Shown: positions 1 to 5,165, numbered from the stretch's first letter. The stretch: 5,566 nt of DNA from Nitrososphaeraceae archaeon (GCA_025449515.1 JANWJI010000073.1:1-5566); one strand, 5' to 3'. The notes: generated by a model from the letters alone, not told the origin. Numbers and translations are program-made.

Positions 1-2
1 AG

Positions 3-378
3 AAGTTAGTAGATAATGCTTCTGAAAATAATAACCTGAAGGGTATATTAGCAGACGGTATGTACGATAGCAATAACAATTTTAGATACCTATCAAAGAA
101 CCACATTAAACCTGGTATAAAGACAAGAAGTAATTAATTCCAAGGTCAAGTCAACAACTAACTGTCATGCTAGGAATATGTCTGTAGTAAAACAACAAGC
201 AAACCTCAAAAGATGGAAGCGAAGCGTGAGCTATGGACATAGATGGATGGCAGAGACTGCCTTTTCATCTATTAAAAGAATGTTCGGAGAACATCTAACA
301 GCTAGAAAATTTTCTAACATGGTAAAGGAGATCTTCCTAAAGGCAACTCTATACAACATGTTCAATCGAATGACATAA
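3..378 (+). pseudogene. IS5-family DDE transposase, C-terminal part, frameshifted
   Basis: The enzyme would cut and rejoin the ends of its insertion sequence. Two frames join into one protein. Codons from 3 to 134 give a segment containing LADGMYDS, whose DG aspartate (codon at 54) fits the second catalytic Asp. The frame then hits TAA at 135-137. Skipping one T at about 135 moves into the frame running from 136 through ATG 178 to the stop at 376-378. The second part contains YGHRWMAETAFSSIK, matching the Y(2)R(3)E(6)K signature of IS4/IS5 transposases, with catalytic Glu at codon 253-255. The first catalytic Asp and the N-terminus lie upstream of the window. The ATG at 178 is therefore internal and not a real start. 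The extra base sits in AATTAATT, which suggests a small insertion that kills the gene, or a sequencing error. I see no obvious slippery heptamer for programmed frameshifting. Confidence 0.85.
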
Positions 379-412
379 TCATAATCATCTGCATAAATGA
401 ATTAAATCCTAA

Positions 413-430
413 TTGATCATGCAACAGAGC
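413..430. repeat. Putative right terminal inverted repeat of the IS5-type element
   Basis: The sequence TTGATCATGCAACAGAGC lies 35 bases after the transposase stop. Its complement begins GCTCTGTTGCAT, a common form of IS5-family ends. The partner end is outside the window, so this rests on resemblance and position only. Confidence 0.4.
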
Positions 431-539
431 AGCACATACGTTAAAAATGAATCCATGTCATTTCATATTGTATAGAATAAGTTATATCGTTTTTTTATCT
501 ATAATAAATAAGTGGAACCCAATGATGTTGACTTCAGTG

Positions 540-728
540 TCAGAGATTTAATACCACTCTGTCATTGATTTTTCCAGCTTTCAGATACATGAGAGCATCA
601 TCATCATTCGTCTCGTCAATCTTACCATTTTTATAACAATCAACTTAATCGATGCTCTTTTTTGTAAGCGCTACTAAATCAAGATCTGCAAGTCTGCCAA
701 TATAAGAATAATTACATGATGCGAACAT
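540..728 (-). pseudogene. Possible decayed small gene (27 + 34 codons split by TAA)
   Basis: On the minus strand an ATG at 728-726 opens a frame of 27 codons ending with YIGRLADLDLVALTKKSID and a TAA at 647-645. The same frame continues at once for 34 more codons, including the pieces KNGKIDETNDDDALMYLKAG and KINDRVVLNL, to TGA at 542-540. The composition (LADLDLVAL; acidic run DETNDDD; hydrophobic end VVLNL) looks protein-like on both sides of the stop. That suggests one 61-residue gene broken by a nonsense change rather than chance frames. The ATG lies only 19 bases from the divergent priX-like start, which leaves little promoter room. I do not recognise the family. The alternative is that both pieces are chance open frames in a 369-base gap. 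Confidence 0.33.
699..707 (+). promoter_or_regulatory. Candidate archaeal TATA box for the priX-like gene
   Basis: The AATATAAGA stretch lies about 45 bases before the ATG at 748. With the usual archaeal spacing of about 25 bases, transcription would start near 727-730 and give a short leader of roughly 20 bases. No strong Shine-Dalgarno is present before the ATG. This is inferred from position and composition only. Confidence 0.3.
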
Positions 729-747
729 AATTGAGTCGAATAATAGA

Positions 748-1137
748 ATGGCGCGTGCCCAAACGGTCAATTCGACGAAAACCTGGTGGATTGAGAGGCT
801 ATTGCAGACTCCAATAGATGATCACAGAAAATTTGTGGTGTGGCGCATCCTGGTTCCTTACCTTATTAATATTAGAAAATGTCCTGCTGATGAGGCTTGC
901 AATATTATGAGGGATTGGCTTGATAGATGCAGTACTCGAAGGAAATTAGACTTTAATCCTAATTATACAATAAAATATAATATAAATTCTGCAAATAGGA
1001 ATGGTTATTTACCAATAAGCTTGGAGAAATTAGGGATAGAGAACAAGTATCTGTCTAATCTATTGTCGTGGATCGATAATTATCTGTCATTTCATTGTAA
1101 GCATCACCACACTTCTAACGAAAGTAAGGGGACCTGA
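748..1137 (+). CDS. priX: PriX-like noncatalytic DNA primase subunit / primase C-terminal domain protein
   Basis: The 129-residue product matches, as I remember it, the archaeal PriX pattern. A WWIERLLQTPIDDHRKFVVW block (residues 13-32) is followed by the hydrophobic RILVPYLINIRKC (33-45), the helix DEACNIMRDWLDRC (48-61), an N-Y-N-I-N-containing link (77-80) and YLPISLEKLGIENKYLSNLL (87-106). In Sulfolobus, PriX joins PriS and PriL in the heterotrimeric primase and helps start RNA primers for replication. It resembles the PriL C-terminal domain but lacks the iron-sulphur cluster. Related modules also end the primase-polymerases of archaeal plasmids and viruses, so a mobile-element origin is the main alternative, given the IS remnant nearby. 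The product is somewhat shorter than the Sulfolobus protein of about 150 residues, and its last 20 residues (His- and Ser-rich) look like a disordered tail. The ATG is chosen because no ATG, GTG or TTG occurs in frame between it and the upstream TAA at 709. Confidence 0.62.
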   Translation: MARAQTVNSTKTWWIERLLQTPIDDHRKFVVWRILVPYLINIRKCPADEACNIMRDWLDRCSTRRKLDFNPNYTIKYNINSANRNGYLPISLEKLGIENKYLSNLLSWIDNYLSFHCKHHHTSNESKGT

Positions 1138-1245
1138 TAGAACAAAGAAGTTGTAAACATCTAATGGCCGTAATTCAACCTCCGATACCACCGAAAACCT
1201 GCAGTATCACTTTTACATCCAATATTTACTCTTTCTAGGATAGAT

Positions 1246-1265
1246 CCGGTCGTAAACAAAACCGG
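1246..1265. terminator. Weak hairpin between convergent genes
   Basis: CCGGT at 1246-1250 pairs with ACCGG at 1261-1265 across a 10-base loop, in the 150-base space between the convergent priX-like gene and the secreted-protein gene. On the minus strand the loop is T-rich (TTTTGTTT). Its location suits a transcription end for the minus-strand gene, but the stem is short and archaeal termination usually needs only a U-run, so the role is uncertain. Confidence 0.2.
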
Positions 1266-1287
1266 CGTAATTCTGCTAGTTACATAA

Positions 1288-2391
1288 TTATAATCCCTTT
1301 ACTTGTATATCATGATTACCGGGCCGAATAGTGAAGTCTATATGCACAGTCTGTGGATTCATAACTTTTATTGATACATCCTTATTGTTCATCTTCCCAT
1401 CCATTAGGACAGATATATCTTGAGCTCCAACTGTTTTAACTATCTTTAGACTCATTGGTCCGCCAGTAGGGCTGTAGTGTTTTACTCCGAATACTAAACT
1501 GTCGGTTGCACTAACATACTTAAAATTGCTAACACTAACAATCCCATTTAAATCATATGCAATAGTCCTACCTTTACCTACATCTAAGGTGTTCATATGA
1601 TTAGGATGAAGGTCAATCTCAGCACAGCTGTAATAAAGGATTTTTGGACCTTCTGAAGGATCAGGATTAGCAGTAAATGCCACCTCTTCACCAGGCTTTA
1701 TGACAGGTATTGTATTACTTTTAACAGAATCTATCTGTCTAGTCTTATTATCATGAGCAGATGCAAAGACACTTACATTTTGAACATCGACTGATCCGAT
1801 GTTCTTTACTGTCCCAACAAGAGACCTATCTTTACCGACTGGTGTATTGGTATAGTTCAACCTTAATGATTTAAAAAATGGTGTTGGTATCTCTTTTATA
1901 CTAGAGATATATGCCTTACCTGGGATAGTCGATTGGTTCTGATCACCAACTACAAATTTGAATGGAGCACCAGTTAGAGGATAAATGATTTTGCCGTAGG
2001 TTGGTTGTACCATAGTTGTTATAAGCCCACTATTTTTATCTTTTGTCTTTAGGCCCATGTTGACTTGAACTGGAATATGACCCATATTGTCAACTACCCC
2101 TACAATATTGAGTCCCCCACTAGAATCTACGAAAGACCCTTGTTTAGTCAATATAAGCGAGTTAATATTATTACTATCAGCAGATACACTGGGTGTAATT
2201 ATTAATGATGTAAGAAACAAGGAGAGCATACAGAATGTAATAGCAAGAACTATTACTGTTGAAAATGTATTCGCCTGTTTGTCTCTGGCTGTTTTGTTTC
2301 GTATGTTAGTACAAGGATAAGCAGATAGTGAAAATGCCTCTATTCTCAGAGTCCTCAAGATCGTTACAAATTCTATGCCCATACTTTCCAT
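1288..2391 (-). CDS. Membrane-anchored or secreted thaumarchaeal protein with extracellular beta-sandwich domains
   Basis: The 367-residue product has a basic N-terminal tail (residues 1-43), one strongly hydrophobic segment at about 44-66 and a likely signal-peptidase site after PSVSA (71). The rest is an outside domain without a further membrane span. The exported part is rich in beta-strand patterns. Two similar blocks, GVVDNMGHIPVQV (97-109) and GTVKNIGSVDVQNVSV (192-207), have the G-x-V-x-N-x-G form of FxLYD/CARDB-type extracellular domains. A third beta-rich unit spans about 280-367. Possible N-glycosylation sites are N151, N178, N204 and N214. I recall similar unnamed proteins across soil Thaumarchaeota, but the function is unknown; cell-surface adhesion or envelope scaffolding is inference. 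The ATG at 2391 has AAAAAAGGA just upstream. M4 is an equally good start with GGAAAG before it, and TTG at residue 12 is a third option that would shorten the unusually long pre-hydrophobic tail. Confidence 0.8.
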   Translation of the reverse strand: MESMGIEFVTILRTLRIEAFSLSAYPCTNIRNKTARDKQANTFSTVIVLAITFCMLSLFLTSLIITPSVSADSNNINSLILTKQGSFVDSSGGLNIVGVVDNMGHIPVQVNMGLKTKDKNSGLITTMVQPTYGKIIYPLTGAPFKFVVGDQNQSTIPGKAYISSIKEIPTPFFKSLRLNYTNTPVGKDRSLVGTVKNIGSVDVQNVSVFASAHDNKTRQIDSVKSNTIPVIKPGEEVAFTANPDPSEGPKILYYSCAEIDLHPNHMNTLDVGKGRTIAYDLNGIVSVSNFKYVSATDSLVFGVKHYSPTGGPMSLKIVKTVGAQDISVLMDGKMNNKDVSIKVMNPQTVHIDFTIRPGNHDIQVKGL

Positions 2392-2694
2392 ATCCTTTTT
2401 TCATGGATATTAACCATCTTCAGTACAATCTGTGATTAATCATATGATCTCTTTACTATGTTACAAGCCAGTAAGAACATATTGTGACTATATATTATCT
2501 ATATTATTTGAAGTTCAAGACAGAATAGTTATCAACGCATTCTATTAATCATAAACTGTCCTTATTAAACATGATACATGGGTCTTTGCTCATTGACATA
2601 AATTTGTCAGATTAATCACCCATGCTATTTGTCTAGACACTTTTGTAGTTAAACCAAATTACGTTAGAAATTATTGTTACTGGATAAGTCCTAT
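2392..2694. other. AT-rich intergenic region, no gene seen
   Basis: This stretch of about 300 bases holds only chance-length frames, the longest notable being a 16-codon minus-strand frame near 2573-2623. It is very AT-rich around 2480-2515, where ATATATA-like runs occur on both strands. One could act as a distant TATA box for the minus-strand secreted-protein gene. No tRNA, repeat array or strong hairpin was found. Confidence 0.5.
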
Positions 2695-2796
2695 TTAGTG
2701 AGTCAAGATAAAACCTGGACTACTCTCTATGAAATCACAATACTTTCCCATAATCTCTCTATTGTGCGTATCTACAAATAAACTAAACCAATTCAT
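2695..2796 (-). CDS. Doubtful 33-aa small ORF
   Basis: An ATG at 2796-2794 on the minus strand opens a 33-codon frame, with the sequence VDTHNREIMGKYCDFIESSP in its middle and FILTH at the end. The mix of charged and aromatic residues is protein-like. However, I see neither a clear Shine-Dalgarno nor a TATA box at a sensible distance, and the start falls in a tandem TGACGTG duplication. It would be the last small gene after the 59-aa/55-aa pair, with about 76 bases between. It is not recognised, and chance is a real alternative at this length. Confidence 0.22.
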   Translation of the reverse strand: MNWFSLFVDTHNREIMGKYCDFIESSPGFILTH

Positions 2797-2872
2797 GACG
2801 TGTGACGTGCTTTAGCTTACAATCGTTATCTCTTTGTCTTATTACTCCCTCCGTCATGCTCTGTTGCCTGGT

Positions 2873-3040
2873 TTATAATCCTCGCCCCTGTACTTCAGCA
2901 AGCGCTGCATCATGCAGTCTACTTGTCACTGTTATGATAGCCTCAAAGATTTCTTCTTTTGAATTACATCGGTCGAATATGTTTCCTATCAGACTAGGTA
3001 CTTCTGTATCTATGTACATGTCAATCTCTTCACTTATCAT
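2873..3040 (-). CDS. 55-aa small helical protein, downstream member of a tandem paralogous pair
   Basis: The 55-residue frame runs from ATG at 3040-3038 to TAA at 2875-2873. GGTGAG at 3055-3050, overlapping the stop of the upstream gene, is a good Shine-Dalgarno about 10 bases before the ATG, so the two genes are probably cotranscribed and translationally coupled. The product is acidic at its start (MISEEIDMYIDTE) and predicted mostly helical, ending FEAIITVTSRLHDAALAEVQ then GRGL. Residues 5-47 align without gaps to residues 5-47 of the upstream gene, sharing the pattern E-[IL]-F-x-A-I ... [KR]-L-H. It has no membrane span and no recognised DNA-binding or catalytic motif. The function is unknown; a helical dimer or a partner complex with its paralog is inference. 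After the TAA the frame stays open for 29 more codons, which may mean a shortened C-terminus. Confidence 0.6.
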   Translation of the reverse strand: MISEEIDMYIDTEVPSLIGNIFDRCNSKEEIFEAIITVTSRLHDAALAEVQGRGL

Positions 3041-3050
3041 GTCTTTTTAC

Positions 3051-3230
3051 TCACCAAAAATCCCCATTTGATACCGACTCTGCTCTAGGGACTGATTTAG
3101 TATGGAGTTTGCCTGCAAGCATAGTTATAGCTATAAACAATTCCTGCCGTAATTCTAATTTAGATATGAATTCCTGAAATATTATCTCTATTTGCTCATC
3201 CATAAAGTGTTTAAGGTCACTACCTATCAT
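3051..3230 (-). CDS. 59-aa small helical protein, upstream member of a tandem paralogous pair
   Basis: The frame starts at ATG 3230-3228 and ends with TGA at 3053-3051, just 10 bases before the next gene. The product has a helical, amphipathic look: DLKHFMDEQIEIIFQEFISK, then LELRQELFIAITMLAGKLH, then a polar tail ending NGDFW. Both halves match the downstream 55-aa product position by position, so the pair probably arose by duplication. A TTTAAAATA box at 3272-3264, about 38 bases before the ATG, and a weak GGTTGA ribosome site about 15 bases before it support expression as the first gene of a two-gene operon. I do not recognise the family. It is soluble by sequence, with no cysteines and no catalytic motif. 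The opposite strand carries an 89-codon frame that I regard as the antisense shadow of this pair. Confidence 0.6.
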   Translation of the reverse strand: MIGSDLKHFMDEQIEIIFQEFISKLELRQELFIAITMLAGKLHTKSVPRAESVSNGDFW

Positions 3231-3263
3231 AGCGTTTTATTCAACCTTTGGAATATCGTCGCT

Positions 3264-3272
3264 TATTTTAAA
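3264..3272 (-). promoter_or_regulatory. Candidate TATA box for the tandem small-gene operon
   Basis: On the minus strand TTTAAAATA follows ACCC and lies about 38 bases before the ATG at 3230. The standard 25-base spacing puts the transcript start near 3243, giving a leader of about a dozen bases. This is inferred from sequence and spacing only. Confidence 0.35.
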
Positions 3273-3501
3273 GGGTAACGAGCAGAATAACCACATTTGT
3301 TGAGAACAGAGTAACATAATCTCGCTTCGGCAGCTGAAATATTATCATCTACAGCACACACATTAATCCCTTAAATAATGGAGAATCCACACTACAAGTC
3401 TTTATACTTCCGAGACAAGAGATCAAAGATTAACATACAATTCTGAACTTAAGGATCATTCCAAAGACTTTGAACAAAAGATCTGGAAGGTGACAGACAC
3501 G

Positions 3502-3609
3502 TCACTGGAATTCTGTATACCTTCCTATATCAAAGGTTTCATCAAGTGAGTAGATGAATCTGTCAGTTTGTATTTTATCTAATAATAGTTCTCCTTCTTT
3601 CCTCTTCAT
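3502..3609 (-). CDS. 35-aa small ORF overlapping the end of the 60-aa gene
   Basis: An ATG at 3609-3607 lies inside the 3' end of the 60-aa gene in a different frame. It opens 35 codons to TGA at 3504-3502, so the two overlap by 35 bases. The product contains LLLDKIQTDRFIYSLDETFD and ends IGRYTEFQ, which reads like a real amphipathic small protein. AGATATTGATG just before it offers no clear Shine-Dalgarno, so expression would depend on coupling to the upstream gene. Another possibility is that the two frames are halves of one gene separated by a frameshift. That would give one protein of roughly 80-95 residues. It is not recognised. Confidence 0.3.
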   Translation of the reverse strand: MKRKEGELLLDKIQTDRFIYSLDETFDIGRYTEFQ

Positions 3610-3757
3610 CAATATCTGTCAAAATACTATGTAATGTCTCAAGTTCCATAATAATATGTTCCACATATCTTTGATTTAATAAATCAGGCTTTACTTCTTT
3701 CTTCTTTTCATCTATTCTTTTTTGTAAAATTTGCTTGATTTCTTTAGAGGTATACAA
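3575..3757 (-). CDS. 60-aa highly charged small protein, unknown function
   Basis: The frame begins with TTG at 3757-3755, with in-frame TAA, TAA and TGA just upstream, so no earlier start exists. The next possible start is an ATG well inside the frame at 3648, which would leave only about 24 residues. The product is very polar: a Lys/Glu-rich first half (SKEIKQILQKRIDEKKKEVK) and a second helix with VEHIIMELETLHSILTDID, followed by EEERRR. That heptad-like spacing of Ile and Leu suggests a short helical hairpin or coiled coil. It has no cysteines or membrane span. TATAAATGG at 3810-3802, about 50 bases upstream, is a plausible promoter. It is divergent from nreA with 175 bases between them. 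I do not recognise the family. Confidence 0.5.
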   Translation of the reverse strand: MYTSKEIKQILQKRIDEKKKEVKPDLLNQRYVEHIIMELETLHSILTDIDEEERRRTIIR

Positions 3758-3801
3758 TAGTCATTATTAGGTATGATTGGAAAGTAATAACTGCTGATAC
3801 A

Positions 3802-3810
3802 CCATTTATA
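3802..3810 (-). promoter_or_regulatory. Candidate TATA box for the 60-aa gene
   Basis: TATAAATGG on the minus strand lies about 50 bases before the TTG start, predicting a leader of roughly 25 bases. The match to the archaeal TATA consensus is good, but the preceding bases are pyrimidine-rich rather than the purine-rich BRE expected. Confidence 0.35.
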
Positions 3811-3884
3811 GAGGGAGGGTGAGAATCGTGACTAAATGAACGTCTTCCTTTTCCACATATACGCCTACGATCTATTTCGCACAC

Positions 3885-3892
3885 ACTATATC
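3885..3892 (+). promoter_or_regulatory. Candidate TATA box for nreA
   Basis: ACTATATC lies about 45 bases before the TTG at 3933, so transcription could start near 3912-3916 with a leader of about 20 bases. No better box is seen closer to the start. This is inferred from sequence and spacing only. Confidence 0.28.
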
Positions 3893-3932
3893 TTCAAATA
3901 ACTTTCCTGTTCTTGATCTGATAGAGAGTGAT

Positions 3933-5165
3933 TTGGCTACCGCAAACGAAATCAAAGCCAGATTAGAGAGAAATTGGATTAAATTCCTTAATGATAATTC
4001 TGCAAAGTTCTCGGTAAGGACGCTTTCTGGTGCTACACCACCGTCAGTATTTGTTGGACGCTACGGTTACCCCAAGGTAAAAGCTGGACCAATGATGCCA
4101 CCTCTCCACGGAGACACAACTATCCTCGATAAACCAGAGATGTGGTCTGGCAGAAGTTTAGAGGAGATTGTGAATTACCGATTGTCTCTTGTGCGAGGAG
4201 TTTCAAAAGTCAATGTTCATAATGTAAGTGAAAAATACGTGGAATCTTTGCAGGAAGTTGCTATGACAAACAAATCAGTTGAAAGTGAAGCAACATTTGA
4301 AAAGGTACCGATTACAGACTTTGAGCAGGAAAAAGATTCGGGTTTAGATACTGACTCGGCGCCTTTTGGTCCTGTTGCACCCTTGAAGAGTTTTAAAACT
4401 TCATCCTCAATTTCAGTCGATCAAAGAATAGAAGATGTTTATTATGATAAAGATTTATCGGCAGCTCAAGCAATAGTCAATCTATATCAAGACGGCGTCG
4501 AAGTCAGCACTATCCACAGAGTCCTAAGTATTGGTATGTTAGGACTTCAAAAAAATCGTAGGTTGGTACCCACAAGATGGAGTATTTCTGCTACTGATGA
4601 TGTCATATCAGCCAATTTAATAAAAAAGATTGAAACCTTTTCCACGTTCGATCTCTTCAAGGTCTACAAGTATGCACATTTGGGTAACTATTACTCCATA
4701 ATATTGATTCCAGATGAAATTTGGAGTTTTGAAATGCAGGAGGCATGGTATGATAATAGTAGTGGAAATATGCAAGTTGGAGTAGATTTCGAAAATGCAA
4801 ATGGCCTTGATCATTATCCTTCTATAGCAGGAGCATATTTTGCTGCTAGACTAAGTGTAGCTGAATATCTTTTCAAAGTGAGACGAAAGGCTGCGGCATT
4901 GATTCTAAGAGAAATTCACCCAGAGTATGTTATGCCTGTAGGGGTCTGGCAGGTTAGGGAAGGCATCAGACAGGCGTTTGAAGGAGAGGCCAAACAAATT
5001 GAGAATTTTGAAGAAGCCTTATCCTTTGCATGCATTAATCTATCTTTATCTAAGAATGAATGGAAAAGAAAAAGTGAGATGTACAGGAGTAAAAGAGAAC
5101 AGTTGAGAATAACAGACTTTTTTAGGAATAATAATGATATACAGATGGCCAGAGATACATCATAG
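3933..5165 (+). CDS. nreA: Archaeal DNA repair protein NreA with C-terminal PCNA-binding motif
   Basis: NreA acts in repair of DNA damage such as mitomycin C lesions (shown in Haloferax) and binds the PCNA clamp. This 410-residue product carries the family blocks in order: PPSVFVGRYGYPKV (36-49), GPMMPPLHGDTTILD (52-66), LEEIVNYRLSLVRG (76-89), NRRLVPTRWSISATDD (208-223) and PEYVMPVGVWQVREG (330-344). Near the end, QLRITDFF (390-397) is a perfect QxxhxxFF PIP box. Residues about 95-175 are a polar, poorly conserved linker. Characterised NreA proteins begin with a CxxC-type zinc ribbon; here the N-terminus is only a short charged helix with no cysteines, and none is encoded in the frame upstream. 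The start is TTG. The frame is open back to 3840 without ATG, GTG or TTG, and CTG at 3918 is the only other near-start. The gene is alone on its strand, so it is probably monocistronic. Confidence 0.93.
   Translation: MATANEIKARLERNWIKFLNDNSAKFSVRTLSGATPPSVFVGRYGYPKVKAGPMMPPLHGDTTILDKPEMWSGRSLEEIVNYRLSLVRGVSKVNVHNVSEKYVESLQEVAMTNKSVESEATFEKVPITDFEQEKDSGLDTDSAPFGPVAPLKSFKTSSSISVDQRIEDVYYDKDLSAAQAIVNLYQDGVEVSTIHRVLSIGMLGLQKNRRLVPTRWSISATDDVISANLIKKIETFSTFDLFKVYKYAHLGNYYSIILIPDEIWSFEMQEAWYDNSSGNMQVGVDFENANGLDHYPSIAGAYFAARLSVAEYLFKVRRKAAALILREIHPEYVMPVGVWQVREGIRQAFEGEAKQIENFEEALSFACINLSLSKNEWKRKSEMYRSKREQLRITDFFRNNNDIQMARDTS

Larger units (their letters stand above)
1..430 (+). mobile_element. 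IS5-family insertion sequence, right-hand part
   Basis: The left side of the element lies outside the window. The visible part contains the C-terminal half of a DDE transposase followed by about 50 bases of non-coding sequence. The stretch at 413-430 reads, on the opposite strand, GCTCTGTTGCATGATCAA. That resembles the GGCTCTGTTGCAT-like terminal repeats seen in many IS5-family elements, and its distance from the transposase stop is normal for this family. The right boundary is therefore inferred; without the left end neither the inverted repeat nor a target duplication can be verified. Confidence 0.6.
379..747. other. Intergenic gap between IS remnant and priX-like gene
   Basis: No full-length gene is visible here. 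The gap holds the proposed IS end (413-430), the broken minus-strand frame (540-728) and a TATA-like stretch at 699-707 that could serve the downstream priX-like gene. No tRNA cloverleaf or repeat array was seen. Confidence 0.5.

Noticed and set aside
178..378. 66-aa frame read as a complete gene
   Set aside because: It is the C-terminal part of a longer transposase that continues upstream in another frame, so the ATG at 178 is internal.
592..663. AGAGCATC / GATGCTCT inverted repeat followed by a T-run, terminator-like
   Set aside because: The loop is about 51 bases, the arms fall inside a probable old coding frame, and no plus-strand gene ends just upstream.
2087..2320. 77-codon plus-strand frame
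   Set aside because: It is entirely antisense to the well-supported secreted-protein gene and has no motif of its own.
421..2867. GCAACAGAGC at 421-430 matched by inverted GCTCTGTTGC at 2858-2867, as if two ends of an element
   Set aside because: The match is only 10 bases, the copy at 2858 lies at the end of a small gene, and the transposase lies outside the interval. Chance is the simplest explanation.
2802..3071. 89-codon plus-strand frame rich in Ser, Leu and Cys
   Set aside because: It lies antisense to the two paralogous minus-strand small genes, which have promoter, ribosome-site and mutual-similarity support. Its own composition is typical of an antisense frame.
4617..4814. 65-codon minus-strand frame
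   Set aside because: It lies inside nreA on the opposite strand. The nreA frame is supported by family motifs on both sides.
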